NCBI GenBank assembly: GCA_029780695.1 | Contig: JAKOYD010000011.1 | Location: 1 to 49,465 of the forward strand | Length of the DNA: 49,465 nt | Direction of reading: 5' to 3' | Origin: Pseudomonadota bacterium | GTDB lineage: Bacteria > Pseudomonadota > Gammaproteobacteria > Burkholderiales > Burkholderiaceae_C | Part shown: positions 1-15,099 of the stretch, in pieces | How the letters are laid out: the number at the start of each line of letters is the position of its first letter | Position numbering within the stretch: the stretch's first letter is position 1 | Made by a program: the position numbers and the translations under genes | The notes under the pieces: generated by a model | Told to the model about the DNA's origin: nothing | The model's database searches: none | What the model saw: only the letters and a program-made list of their open reading frames with translations

Positions 1-1150
<1,150 letters not shown>

Positions 1151-1316
1151 GAGAACGCGCCTCGAAGACGTGTTTGATGGTCGAAAGACTCTCAGCATGA
1201 TCTTCCGAAGTGCCTGCACTCGTTTCGGTTGTCTGAACATAAAGAGACACAACCTGTTGCGCTTTGCGCTGCTGGCTGGCTGACAAGCTGGTTTCGGCGG
1301 GCGTAAAGCGGCAAGC

Positions 1317-1392
1317 GGGGGATTAGCTCAGCTGGGAGAGCACCTGCTTTGCAAGCAGGGGGTCGTCGGTTCGATCCCGTCATCCTCCACCA
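1317..1392 (+). tRNA. tRNA-Ala (anticodon TGC)
   Basis: A 76-nt cloverleaf with the CCA encoded. The acceptor stem GGGGGAT (1317-1323) pairs with ATCCTCC (1382-1388), followed by discriminator A and CCA. The D-arm GCTCAGCTGGGAGAGC, the anticodon loop CTTTGCAAG and the T-loop GGTTCGATCCC are all intact. It lies in the 16S-23S spacer, the usual place for tRNA-Ala in proteobacterial rRNA operons, and is released by processing of the rRNA precursor. Here Ala precedes Ile. Confidence 0.97.
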
Positions 1393-1440
1393 CTTTCGAT
1401 GAGTTGCGCCAGATGGGTGCCGCTGATTAAAAGTTTCGGA

Positions 1441-1517
1441 GGGTCTTTAGCTCAGCTGGTTAGAGCACCGTCTTGATAAGGCGGGGGTCGATGGTTCGAG
1501 TCCATCAAGACCCACCA
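1441..1517 (+). tRNA. tRNA-Ile (anticodon GAT)
   Basis: A 77-nt cloverleaf with the CCA encoded. The acceptor stem GGGTCTT pairs with AAGACCC (1507-1513). The anticodon loop reads CTTGATAAG and the T-loop GGTTCGAGTCC. It sits 48 bp after tRNA-Ala in the same rRNA spacer and is co-transcribed with the rRNAs. Confidence 0.97.
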
Positions 1518-1610
1518 TTCAAATATCGCGGGTTGTGGTCAGGTGCATAGGCATCAGCAATAAAAGTTGTTCAAGCGCTTATTGCTGATGGCTATCCAAT
1601 CGGTAGTCTC

Positions 1611-1622
1611 TGTTCTTTAAAA
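1611..1622 (+). promoter_or_regulatory. boxA-like antitermination element before 23S
   Basis: TGTTCTTTAAAA resembles the rRNA boxA (TGCTCTTTAACA), which binds NusB/S10 and protects rRNA transcription from Rho. It sits in the tRNA-Ile to 23S spacer (1518-1830), where boxA is commonly repeated ahead of 23S in betaproteobacteria. The rest of this 313-bp spacer shows no gene; it should hold the upstream strand of the 23S processing stem. Confidence 0.6.
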
Positions 1623-1830
1623 ATCTGGAAGAAGTTTGTTCACGCTCATTGATGAGATGAGATGTGGACATGGGTTTAGATTGTATTTTTGGTGTTCCGA
1701 TACCGGCCGCTTCCGTTGGTCGGGTTGAAGGTTCGGGGCATCAAGTTCTCATACACACCTGTGACGCGGTGCTGTTGTTTGAGTTAACGCCGAAAGGAGT
1801 TGACTCAGGTGATGGTGTTTGAGCGTTATA

Positions 1831-4712
<2,882 letters not shown>

Positions 4713-4819
4713 ATAACTTTGATGTCATATCAAGGTTGTTATGCCAAGTGACGCATTCAAAATAAGCTGATTTGCTCTATGAATTGGTTGTCTAGCCTAG
4801 GCTGGATGACAACAAGTTA

Positions 4820-4935
4820 TGCCTGATGACCATAGCGAGGTGGTACCACTCCTTCCCATCCCGAACAGGACAGTGAAACGCCTTAGCGCCGATGATAGTG
4901 CGGATTCCCGTGTGAAAGTAGGACATTGTCAGGCT
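4820..4935 (+). rRNA. rrf: 5S ribosomal RNA
   Basis: About 116 nt. The terminal stem GCCTGA (4821-4826) pairs with TCAGGC (4929-4934). The loop-A/helix motifs CATAGCGAGGTGGTACCACT and CCCATCCCGAACAGG are typical of betaproteobacterial 5S. It lies 107 bp after 23S and is followed at once by an intrinsic terminator, so the rRNA operon ends here. Confidence 0.95.
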
Positions 4936-4948
4936 ATTACAGCGAAAA

Positions 4949-4982
4949 ACGCCCAGTCAGAAATGACTGGGCGTTTTTTTTT
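4949..4982 (+). terminator. rRNA operon intrinsic terminator
   Basis: An 11-bp perfect stem ACGCCCAGTCA (4949-4959) / TGACTGGGCGT (4964-4974) with a 4-nt GAAA loop, followed by an unbroken T run to 4982. It lies 14 bp after 5S. Confidence 0.95.
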
Positions 4983-5057
4983 CGCACGTCTTTTCTGTGG
5001 TATGGCTCCTCGTTGAAACGGGTTCGCTGTAGGCGGCGAATCGTTGAGGGCCCTACA

Positions 5058-6527
5058 ATGCTCTCCATGATTTCCAGAGACATGACCCTTGAGCGTCTGG
5101 CCGAGGCCAGTGATCTGCTTCTGACGCCGTTCGGTTTGACCGAGGCCGACTTGGGTAAAACACTTGGCGTGATTGCCGAACGGCGTGTCGACGATGCGGA
5201 TATCTACTTTCAGTACACGCGCGCCGAGGGATGGAGCCTAGAAGAGGGAATTGTTAAAACGGGCAGTTTTTCCATCGATCAGGGCGTGGGGGTGCGCGCC
5301 GTGGCCGGTGAAAAGACTGCATTTGCTTACTCCGATGACATTTCACGCGACTCACTGATCGATGCTGCCCAGACGGTGCGGGCGATTTCCGGTGCTGCAC
5401 GGAGCGGCCGCGTGAAAATTGCGCGTCGGCGCATCGCTCAGAGTCGGGCTCTCTATGGCCCGCTTGATCCGATCACCACGCTTGATTCGACGGCCAAGGT
5501 GAAGCTGCTCGAAAAGATCGAGCGCTTGGCTCGCGCCAAGGATTCGCGGGTGGTACAGGTCATGGCCGGGCTCGCCAACGAATACGACGTCGTCCTGATC
5601 GCGCGGCTCGACGGCGCCTTGGCAGCCGACGTTCGTCCGCTGGTCCGCCTTTCGGTTACGGTGATCGCCGAGTACAACGGCCGGAGGGAGGTTGGCTCGT
5701 TCGGCGGCGGTGGGCGGTTCGGTTTGTCGTATTTCGATGACGCTCTGATCACGCAATACGTCGAAGCCGCCGTGCAGGCGGCGCTTACCAATCTGGAGTC
5801 TCGTCCGGCGCCGGCCGGTGAAATGACCGTGGTGCTGGGTCCGGGTTGGCCGGGCGTGCTGCTGCATGAAGCGGTGGGCCACGGGCTGGAAGGCGATTTC
5901 AATCGCAAAGGCTCCAGCGCCTTCAGTGGACGCATTGGTCAACGTGTGGCCGCCAAGGGGGTGACGGTGCTTGACGATGGCACACTTCCCGACCGACGCG
6001 GCAGCCTGAACATAGACGACGAAGGCCACGTGACGCAGCGCAATGTGCTGATCGAGGACGGGATACTGAAAGGCTACATCCAGGATGCCATGAATGCGCG
6101 CCTGATGAAGGTCAGGCCCACGGGCAATGGCCGACGCGAAAGCTACGCGCACATTCCCATGCCGCGCATGACCAACACCTACATGCTCGGCGGCGACAAG
6201 GATCCGCGTGAAATCGTTGCCAGCATCAAGAAGGGACTTTACGCCACCAATTTCGGCGGCGGTCAGGTGGACATTACCAGCGGCAAGTTTGTGTTTTCGG
6301 CCAATGAAGCGTTCTGGGTTGAAAACGGGCGTATCCAGTACCCGGTAAAGGGGGCCACCATCGTCGGCAGTGGCCCCGAATCGCTCAAGCGCATCACCAT
6401 GATCGGAAACGACATGCAGCTCGATTCCGGCGTGGGCACGTGCGGCAAGGAAGGCCAGAGCGTGCCGGTCGGCGTGGGCCAGCCCACGTTGCGGCTCGAT
6501 GGGCTTACGGTTGGCGGTACGGGTTGA
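5058..6527 (+). CDS. tldD: metalloprotease TldD
   Basis: 489 aa, TldD/PmbA (U62) family. TldD forms a zinc protease with TldE/PmbA; the pair acts on microcin and antitoxin peptides in E. coli. The motif HEAVGHGLEGDF (residues 270-281) supplies the HExxxH zinc site. Other family-typical segments are GVGVRAVAGEKT, ADVRPLVRLSV, NGRRESYAHIPMPRMTNTY and the C-terminal GKEGQSVPVGVGQPTLRLDGLTVGG. The length matches the family (E. coli TldD is 481 aa). ATG codons at 5067 and 5082 are alternatives; 5082 would give 481 aa, so the start is uncertain among these three. The gene stands alone, about 75 bp after the rRNA terminator. Its partner pmbA is not in the window, as is common. Confidence 0.95.
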   Translation: MLSMISRDMTLERLAEASDLLLTPFGLTEADLGKTLGVIAERRVDDADIYFQYTRAEGWSLEEGIVKTGSFSIDQGVGVRAVAGEKTAFAYSDDISRDSLIDAAQTVRAISGAARSGRVKIARRRIAQSRALYGPLDPITTLDSTAKVKLLEKIERLARAKDSRVVQVMAGLANEYDVVLIARLDGALAADVRPLVRLSVTVIAEYNGRREVGSFGGGGRFGLSYFDDALITQYVEAAVQAALTNLESRPAPAGEMTVVLGPGWPGVLLHEAVGHGLEGDFNRKGSSAFSGRIGQRVAAKGVTVLDDGTLPDRRGSLNIDDEGHVTQRNVLIEDGILKGYIQDAMNARLMKVRPTGNGRRESYAHIPMPRMTNTYMLGGDKDPREIVASIKKGLYATNFGGGQVDITSGKFVFSANEAFWVENGRIQYPVKGATIVGSGPESLKRITMIGNDMQLDSGVGTCGKEGQSVPVGVGQPTLRLDGLTVGGTG

Positions 6528-6672
6528 TGTGTAGGTTTTCTGTCAAATCACGAATCAGCGCCCACTGGCCGTCATTGTTTGCTCTTATATTGATATCAGA
6601 GTGCGCATCGCAACGGCGCCAAACCACGCTGTCAGCGTCGCGACACGCGCGCTGTGCTACATTCACCCAGTG

Positions 6673-6744
6673 ATGAAAACGCGTGTCGCTTTCGGTTTTT
6701 ACTTTTGGTTCTCTGTCCTCGGCGGACGAGAGGTGAACGTGTAA
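6673..6744 (+). CDS. aromatic-rich leader peptide of aroG attenuator
   Basis: A 23-codon ORF, ATG at 6673 and TAA at 6742. Codons 7-13 read Phe-Gly-Phe-Tyr-Phe-Trp-Phe (6691-6711), so six of seven consecutive codons specify aromatic amino acids. Such clusters are the signature of leader peptides in transcription attenuation (trpL, pheL). It lies 96 bp upstream of aroG, whose product makes the common precursor of these amino acids, and just before a strong terminator. The ribosome binding site is not obvious, which is the main weakness. A candidate -10 element TATATT is at 6586-6591 without a clear -35. The 145 bp between tldD and this ORF hold no other gene. Confidence 0.75.
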   Translation: MKTRVAFGFYFWFSVLGGREVNV

Positions 6745-6800
6745 GCCAAAGCGCACTTCCCGACAAGACCGCCGACGCGATGAGCCCGGCGGTTTTTTTA
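6719..6800 (+). promoter_or_regulatory. antiterminator/terminator switch of aroG attenuator
   Basis: Terminator: stem ACCGCCG (6768-6774) with CGGCGGT (6787-6793), 12-nt loop, then a run of seven T ending at 6799. Antiterminator: TCGGCGG (6719-6725), inside the leader-peptide ORF just after the aromatic codons, is an exact complement of CCGCCGA (6769-6775), the 5' arm of the terminator. The two pairings exclude each other. Inference: stalling at scarce aromatic codons leaves 6719-6725 free to pair and opens transcription into aroG; smooth translation lets the terminator form. Confidence 0.75.
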
Positions 6801-6840
6801 TGCCCATTCAACCCGCAAACATTTTCAAGGAATCGATCTC

Positions 6841-7965
6841 ATGAACGCCAAAAGCACGCAGGCTTCCGCCGATGCCTGGGCCTCGTCGCCCGAAAGAACC
6901 AGCCAGACCGACGACCAGCGCATCAAGGACATTACCGTGTTGCCTCCGCCCGATCATCTGATCCGCTTTTTCCCGATCCGCGGCACGCCGGTCGAGTCGC
7001 TCATTACCGACACGCGCAAGGCCATTCGCCGAATCATTGCGGGCAAGGACGACCGCCTGCTGGTGGTGATTGGCCCGTGTTCGATCCACGACCCGGCCGC
7101 CGCCATCGACTACGCCAAGCGCCTGAAACCACTGCGCGACAAATATGCCGATTCGCTCGAAGTCGTGATGCGCGTGTATTTTGAAAAGCCGCGCACCACG
7201 GTCGGCTGGAAGGGTCTGATCAACGACCCTTACCTCGACGAAAGCTATCGCATCGATGAGGGCTTGCGCATCGCGCGCCAGTTGCTGATCGAGATCAACC
7301 GGCTGGGCCTGCCGGCGGGCAGCGAATTCCTCGACGTTATTTCGCCGCAATACATCGGCGACCTGATCAGCTGGGGCGCCATCGGCGCGCGCACCACTGA
7401 AAGCCAGGTGCACCGGGAGTTGGCCAGCGGCCTGTCGGCCCCGATCGGGTTCAAGAACGGTACCGACGGCAACATCCGCATCGCCACCGACGCCATTCAA
7501 GCCGCGGCGCGCGGGCACCACTTCCTGTCGGTGCACAAGAACGGCCAGGTCGCCATCGTCCACACCGACGGCAACAAGGACTGCCACGCCATCCTGCGCG
7601 GTGGCAAGGCGCCCAACTACGACGCCGCCAGCGTCACCGCCGCCTGCAAGGAGCTGGAAGCCGCCAAGCTGCCCGCGACGCTGATGGTCGACTGCAGCCA
7701 CGCCAACAGCAGCAAGCAGCACGAACGGCAACTGGACGTTGCCCGCGACGTGGCGACGCAAATCGCCGGTGGTTCGCGCTGCGTGTTCGGCGTCATGGTC
7801 GAAAGCCACATCCATGGTGGCGCGCAGAAGTTCACGCCGGGCAAGGACGACGTGGGGTCGCTGGAATACGGCAAGAGCATCACCGATGCCTGCATCGGCT
7901 GGGACGGCACGCAGGCGATTCTGCAGACGCTGTCGGACGCGGTGCGCACTCGGCGCGCGGGCTGA
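6841..7965 (+). CDS. aroG: 3-deoxy-7-phosphoheptulonate (DAHP) synthase, class I
   Basis: 374 aa. Condenses phosphoenolpyruvate and erythrose 4-phosphate to DAHP, the first step of the shikimate pathway, in the cytoplasm. It is colinear with E. coli AroG: GPCSIHDP at 78-85, the stretch RVYFEKPRTTVGWKGLIND, PQYIGDLISWGAIGARTTES, KNGTDGNI, and DCSHANSSK from 284. The N terminus is about 20 residues longer than E. coli AroG; this family's N-terminal segment takes part in feedback inhibition, but which amino acid inhibits cannot be read from sequence. An AAGGA ribosome binding site precedes the ATG. Expression is probably controlled by the attenuator immediately upstream. Confidence 0.95.
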   Translation: MNAKSTQASADAWASSPERTSQTDDQRIKDITVLPPPDHLIRFFPIRGTPVESLITDTRKAIRRIIAGKDDRLLVVIGPCSIHDPAAAIDYAKRLKPLRDKYADSLEVVMRVYFEKPRTTVGWKGLINDPYLDESYRIDEGLRIARQLLIEINRLGLPAGSEFLDVISPQYIGDLISWGAIGARTTESQVHRELASGLSAPIGFKNGTDGNIRIATDAIQAAARGHHFLSVHKNGQVAIVHTDGNKDCHAILRGGKAPNYDAASVTAACKELEAAKLPATLMVDCSHANSSKQHERQLDVARDVATQIAGGSRCVFGVMVESHIHGGAQKFTPGKDDVGSLEYGKSITDACIGWDGTQAILQTLSDAVRTRRAG

Positions 7966-8062
7966 TGCGCGTCAAGGGCGGCGCGCCCGAATCGACTACA
8001 GTCAAGGGGCGCGCCGCAGTCGGCGCATTCCGATAACGACTTTCAAGAAGGAACCGCCCACC

Positions 8063-8374
8063 ATGCAGAGCGAAGTTCGCGTCATCCAGGACGAGCGCAC
8101 CGAATGGCGCTTCGATCTCGACTCGGTCGCCCCCATGAGCAATGCCGAAGCCCGCGAGTGGCTGGACGCGCAATTCACGCAACTGGGCAGCGAGCCGCTG
8201 CGGCCCACCGGCAAGCTGCTGCTGGCCGACAAGGTGCTGGTGATCGCACGCGACGCGGGCGCCACGCTGCTCAACGATGCGCAATGGGGCACCCAATTCG
8301 CGCGCGCCGCCAGCGGCGCACTGGCCAAGCCGGTGGTGCGTATCGACTTGGGCGCGATGACGATGTCGTACTGA
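8063..8374 (+). CDS. conserved hypothetical protein, 103 aa
   Basis: 103 aa, acidic and soluble, no signal peptide or membrane segment, family not recognised. It starts at ATG 8063 after AAGGAA (spacing about 9), a good ribosome binding site, and ends 97 bp after aroG on the same strand, so it may be co-transcribed with it. Visible features: a central segment KLLLADKVLVIARDAGATLL that looks like a beta-strand/helix unit and a C-terminal VVRIDLGAMTMSY. Coding is supported by codon use like its neighbours and by the ribosome binding site. No function is proposed. Confidence 0.75.
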   Translation: MQSEVRVIQDERTEWRFDLDSVAPMSNAEAREWLDAQFTQLGSEPLRPTGKLLLADKVLVIARDAGATLLNDAQWGTQFARAASGALAKPVVRIDLGAMTMSY

Positions 8375-8456
8375 GGCGCCGCGCCGCGCCGCGCCGGATC
8401 CGCTCATCGCATGTGGGCGCATCAAGGCCAAAAAATGCCGCAGCGCGTGCGGCTCA

Positions 8457-8487
8457 AGCGCCTGGCGCTATTGTTTTTGTAGTTTTT
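8457..8487 (+). terminator. possible terminator at convergent aroG/mpl ends
   Basis: AGCGC (8457-8461) and GCGCT (8465-8469) form a short stem followed by ATTG and T-rich sequence. It overlaps the 3' end of mpl. The stem is weak, so this is only a candidate for ending transcription from the aroG side. Confidence 0.3.
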
Positions 8488-9886
8488 CCAGCAACCGGGC
8501 GTGCACGCCGCCAAAGCCGCCGTTGCTCATGCACAGCAGGTGATCGCCGGGGCGTGCGGCGGCGCTCACCTGGCGCACGATCTCGTCCACGCTGGCAGCC
8601 ACGTGCGCGCGCGTGCCCAGGGGTAACAGTACCTCGGCGGCGTCCCAATCCAGCCCGCCGGTGTGGCAAAAGCTCAGTTCAGCGTGTTCCAGCGACCAGG
8701 GCAGTTGCGCTTTCATCGTGCCCAGCTTCATGGTGTTGCTGCGCGGCTCGAAGATGGCGAGGATGCGCTCGCCCTGGCGTCCGGCAGCGTCCAGCTGGCG
8801 GCGCAGGCCGTCCACCGTGGTGCGGATGGCCGTGGGGTGGTGTGCGAAGTCGTCGTATACCGTGATGTCGGCAAGGCCCGCGCGCGCCACGCGGCCGCGC
8901 ACTTCCATGCGGCGGCGTACGTTTTGAAAGCGGCCGAGCGCCGCGCAAGCGTCGGCTGGCGCCACGCCCACGTGCTCGGCGGCCGCGATCGCCGCCAATG
9001 CGTTCAGCTGGTTGTGCGTGCCCGACAAATCCCAGCGCACCTGGCCCACCGCGCGGCCGGCCTGCTGCACTTCGAAGTCAGACGCCTCTCCGACTGCGGT
9101 GAAGTCGCTCACCGCCGCGCCAAATGTGCGCTGCTCGCTCCAGCAGCCTTGCGCCAGAACGCGCGTCAGGCTTTCCTCCAGCCCGTTCACCACGACGCGG
9201 CCCGACGCCGGCACGGTGCGCACCAGGTGATGAAATTGCCGCTCGATGGCCGCCAGATTGTCGAAGATGTCGGCGTGATCGAACTCCAGGTTGTTCAACA
9301 CCGCGGTGCGCGGCCGGTAGTGCACGAACTTGCTGCGTTTGTCGAAGAAGGCGGTGTCGTATTCGTCCGCCTCGATGACGAACAGGGGTCGGGGCTGACC
9401 CGCCGCCTGCGCCCCCACGCGCGCAGAGATGCCGAAGTTGAGCGGCACGCCACCCACCAGAAAGCCCGGCGTCAGCCCCGCGCTTTCCAGGATCCAGGCC
9501 AGCATCGACGTGGTGGTGGTCTTGCCGTGCGTGCCCGCCACGGCCAGCACATGGCGGCCCTGCAGCACGTGTTCCAGCAGCCATTGGGGGCCACTGGCGT
9601 AGGGCGCGCCAGCGTCCAGAATGGCTTCCATCAGCGGGAATTTGGGCGTGCCGTCCGCCAGCCGCGCCCGGCTGACCACGTTGCCGATCACATACACGTC
9701 TGGCTTCAGGGTCATCTGGTCGGCGCCATAGCCCTCGATCAATTCGATGCCCAGCGCGCGCAGCTGGTCGCTCATCGGCGGATACACGCCCGCGTCGCAG
9801 CCCGTCACGCGGTGCCCACTTTCGCGCGCCAGCGCCGCCACGCCGCCCATGAAGGTGCCGCAGATACCCAGAATGTGAATGTGCAT
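8468..9886 (-). CDS. mpl: UDP-MurNAc:L-Ala-gamma-D-Glu-meso-DAP ligase Mpl
   Basis: 472 aa, Mur ligase superfamily. Mpl joins the recycled tripeptide L-Ala-gamma-D-Glu-meso-DAP to UDP-MurNAc in the cytoplasm, returning cell-wall peptide to new murein. An N-terminal Rossmann segment HILGICGTFMGG, the ATP loop GTHGKTTTT (118-126), the central EADEYDTAFFDKRSKF block, and the Mpl-typical YDDFAHHPTAI and FEPRSNTMK are all present. FEPRSNTMK separates Mpl from MurC. The start at MHIHILG (9886) matches the family's usual N terminus; an upstream in-frame ATG at 9937 would add 17 residues. It pairs functionally with AmpD, encoded at 23.5 kb. Confidence 0.95.
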   Translation of the reverse strand: MHIHILGICGTFMGGVAALARESGHRVTGCDAGVYPPMSDQLRALGIELIEGYGADQMTLKPDVYVIGNVVSRARLADGTPKFPLMEAILDAGAPYASGPQWLLEHVLQGRHVLAVAGTHGKTTTTSMLAWILESAGLTPGFLVGGVPLNFGISARVGAQAAGQPRPLFVIEADEYDTAFFDKRSKFVHYRPRTAVLNNLEFDHADIFDNLAAIERQFHHLVRTVPASGRVVVNGLEESLTRVLAQGCWSEQRTFGAAVSDFTAVGEASDFEVQQAGRAVGQVRWDLSGTHNQLNALAAIAAAEHVGVAPADACAALGRFQNVRRRMEVRGRVARAGLADITVYDDFAHHPTAIRTTVDGLRRQLDAAGRQGERILAIFEPRSNTMKLGTMKAQLPWSLEHAELSFCHTGGLDWDAAEVLLPLGTRAHVAASVDEIVRQVSAAARPGDHLLCMSNGGFGGVHARLLEKLQKQ

Positions 9887-9896
9887 GGGATCGATT

Positions 9897-9972
9897 CTAA
9901 GGCTGAATGACAAGCCTTTTGGGCGCTCAGCGCGCATCCAGTCTGCGCGGTCAGCTATTTAAAATATAGTGA
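9897..9972 (-). repeat. dispersed short palindromic repeat, copy 1
   Basis: Read on the minus strand, AATAGCTGACCGCGCAG ... GCGCGCTGAGCGCC resembles the repeat at 35083 and elsewhere (core AATAGCTGMYSRCGC, then a GC-rich return arm). It is a degenerate member filling the gap between mpl and the acyl-CoA synthetase gene. Confidence 0.5.
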
Positions 9973-10027
9973 CCGACGCCCTCCGAAGGCCGGGCATGGG
10001 GCGCGGCGCCAGCGGCCCGGCCGCGTT

Positions 10028-11659
<1,632 letters not shown>

Positions 11660-11731
11660 GCTGATCTCCTCTGGTTGGGCTATCGCTGACTGTAAGGCAA
11701 GCTTTCCGGCATACAGGGCAGAATCGGCTGT

Positions 11732-12328
11732 ATGCAAACCCTGACGCACACCATCGCCGCGCATGCCGCGCGCCTGGTGGTGGAAGATGGCATGGACTAC
11801 GGCGCCGCCAAGCGCCGCGCGCAGACACTGGTCGGCGCATCGCCCCGCACCGCGCTGCCTGACAACGAGCTGGTCGAAGCCGAAGTGCGCGCTTACCTTG
11901 CGCTCTTCCATGCCGACACCCAGCCGCGCGAACTGGCCGCGCTGCGCCGTCTGGCGCTGGTGTGGATGGAGCGGCTGGCCGATTTTCGGCCCCACATCGG
12001 CGGCGCGGTGTGGAACGGCACCGCCACGCGCCTGTCCGACATTTACCTGCAGCTTTTCTGCGATGACCCCAAATCCGCCGAGCTGGCCTTGATCGACCAC
12101 CGCGTGGCGTACCAGGCGCGCGCGGTGACGGGCTTTCATGGCAAGCTGGTCGATGCGCTCAGCTTTTCCAGTCTGTGCCCGGAACTGGGCGAACCCATTG
12201 GCGTGCACTTGATGATCCACGACCACGACGACCTGCGCGGCGCGCTCAAGCCCGGCGCCCAAGGGCGCCCCCCGCGCGGCGACCGCAAGGCGCTGGCGCA
12301 GCGACTGCAACAGGACGAGGCGCCATGA
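11732..12328 (+). CDS. conserved hypothetical protein, 198 aa
   Basis: 198 aa, soluble, mostly helical by composition, with no signal peptide. The stretch RLSDIYLQLFCDDPKSAELALIDHRV and the C-terminal IGVHLMIHDHDDLRGAL look like conserved blocks. Proteins of this type occur next to TlpA-like genes in related betaproteobacteria; their database names are unreliable and I cannot assign a fold with confidence. The stop overlaps the next start as ATGA (12325-12328), so translation of the two is probably coupled and they form one operon. No function is proposed. Confidence 0.8.
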   Translation: MQTLTHTIAAHAARLVVEDGMDYGAAKRRAQTLVGASPRTALPDNELVEAEVRAYLALFHADTQPRELAALRRLALVWMERLADFRPHIGGAVWNGTATRLSDIYLQLFCDDPKSAELALIDHRVAYQARAVTGFHGKLVDALSFSSLCPELGEPIGVHLMIHDHDDLRGALKPGAQGRPPRGDRKALAQRLQQDEAP

Positions 12329-12882
12329 GCGCGCCCCAGGTCTCTCAGCGCCCCTCAGGCCTGTCGCGCCGCGGCGCCATCGCCGCCGTGGCCGCCGCCG
12401 CCGCTGGGGCCGGTGCGCTGATGGGGTGGCAACGCTTTCGCCTGAGTGACCCGCAGGACATGACCACGTTCTGGGCCAGTCGCTTTCCGACGCACGACGG
12501 CGGCGCGCTGACCCTGGCATCGCTCAAGGGCCGGCCGCTGCTGCTCAACTTCTGGGCCACGTGGTGCCCTCCCTGCGTCGATGAACTGCCGTTATTGAAC
12601 AGTTTTTACGCTGAAAACAAGTCTAACGGCTGGCAATTGCTGGGGTTGGCGGTCGACAAGCCTGAGCCGGTGGCGCGCTTTTTGGCCCGGTCGCCGCTGG
12701 CCTTTCCGGTCGGTCTGGCGGGCCTCGAAGGCGTCGATCTGGCGCGCGAACTGGGCAATTCGGCCGGCGGACTGCCCTTCAGCGTACTGTTCGATGCCGC
12801 CGGCCAGTTGCGCGACCGCAAGCTGGGGCAGCTGCACCCCAGCGACTTGGCGCGGTGGCGGCAGTTGCTGGGCCCCGCATGA
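12325..12882 (+). CDS. TlpA/ResA-like thiol:disulfide oxidoreductase
   Basis: 185 aa. A thioredoxin-fold redox protein, expected to reduce disulfides on the periplasmic side. The active site is WCPPC with cysteines at 81 and 84 inside LLLNFWATWCPPCVDELP. The N terminus has arginines 15-16 followed by an alanine-rich hydrophobic stretch (residues 17-35), either a membrane anchor or a twin-arginine-like signal. The cis-proline loop appears as GGLPFSVLFD. The start at 12325 overlaps the preceding stop (ATGA). The middle segment around 12590-12640 is more AT-rich than its surroundings. The aroQ gene that often lies between tlpA-like and accB genes is absent here. Confidence 0.9.
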   Translation: MSAPQVSQRPSGLSRRGAIAAVAAAAAGAGALMGWQRFRLSDPQDMTTFWASRFPTHDGGALTLASLKGRPLLLNFWATWCPPCVDELPLLNSFYAENKSNGWQLLGLAVDKPEPVARFLARSPLAFPVGLAGLEGVDLARELGNSAGGLPFSVLFDAAGQLRDRKLGQLHPSDLARWRQLLGPA

Positions 12883-12969
12883 TAATTCGCTGTAATTGAA
12901 CTCACATTACCGGGCGTTGAGGCAGATTTAAGTTAAATTTGCCCATCCCCCTATTTGAATGGCCTAACC

Positions 12970-13452
12970 ATGGATTTGCGCAAGCTCAAGACTCTGATCG
13001 ACCTGGTGTCGGAGTCGAACGTGTCGGAACTGGAAATCACCGAGGCCGAAGGAAGGGTGCGCATCGTCAAGGGCACGCCGCCCACCGCGACGCAGGTGCT
13101 GGCCTATGCGCCCGTGCCGCAGCCGGTGGCGCCACCGCTGTCGGCGCCCGCCGGCGCGACCGCCCCGGACGCCACGCCCAGCGCGCCCGCGCCGGCCGCC
13201 GCGCCGGACGTGCCGGCCGGCTTCGTGGTCAAGTCGCCCATGGTGGGCACCTTCTACCGCTCCGCCAGCCCGGGTGCCAAGCCCTTCGTCGAAATCGGCC
13301 AGCCAGTGAAGGAGGGCGACACCCTCTGCATCATCGAGGCGATGAAGATCCTCAACGAGATCGACGCCGAGAAGAGCGGCACCGTCGTGAGCATCCTGGG
13401 TGAGAACGGGCAGGCGGTGGAATACGGCCAGCCCCTGTTCGTCATCGAATGA
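12970..13452 (+). CDS. accB: acetyl-CoA carboxylase biotin carboxyl carrier protein
   Basis: 160 aa. Carries the biotin that shuttles carboxyl groups between biotin carboxylase (AccC) and the transferase AccAD in fatty-acid synthesis. It has an N-terminal [23 protein letters not shown] block, a Pro/Ala-rich linker (residues about 46-84), and a C-terminal biotinyl domain with EAMKILNEI; lysine 126 is the biotinylation site. An upstream in-frame ATG (12955) would add five residues; 12970 matches the family start. 111 bp separate it from accC. Confidence 0.97.
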   Translation: MDLRKLKTLIDLVSESNVSELEITEAEGRVRIVKGTPPTATQVLAYAPVPQPVAPPLSAPAGATAPDATPSAPAPAAAPDVPAGFVVKSPMVGTFYRSASPGAKPFVEIGQPVKEGDTLCIIEAMKILNEIDAEKSGTVVSILGENGQAVEYGQPLFVIE

Positions 13453-13563
13453 TGAAACCCGCCCTGGCCTGTGGCCCGTGGCGCGCACCGGCCGCCACGG
13501 CGGCAGCAGGCCCGTTGTGGTTCAGGCGACGCGCCCCCCGCGCTCGCCCGATGGAAGAACGCT

Positions 13564-14913
<1,350 letters not shown>

Positions 14914-15031
14914 GCGAACGCTCGCCTCAAGTCGCTCGGTAGCCACGCCATGGCCACGGCGGGCGGGCGCGGCCTGCCACGCGGCCATCCTTGGGCGCTT
15001 GCCGCGCGGCCCCTGGTTTTGCGGTGTTTGG

Positions 15032-15087
15032 CAAAATCTGCCGCTCGCGCTTGTATGGCAAGCGCGAGCTGCTATGTTTTTGAAAGC
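15032..15087 (-). repeat. dispersed short palindromic repeat, copy 2
   Basis: Lies in the accC-prmA gap. A perfect 11-bp stem GCTCGCGCTTG (15043-15053) / CAAGCGCGAGC (15059-15069) with a 5-nt loop, followed by TGCTATGTTTTTGAAAGC. Its reverse complement matches the copies at 30191 and 32151. The hairpin sits 31-57 bp ahead of prmA's start codon. Confidence 0.75.
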
Positions 15088-15099
15088 AAAGAGGTGGCC

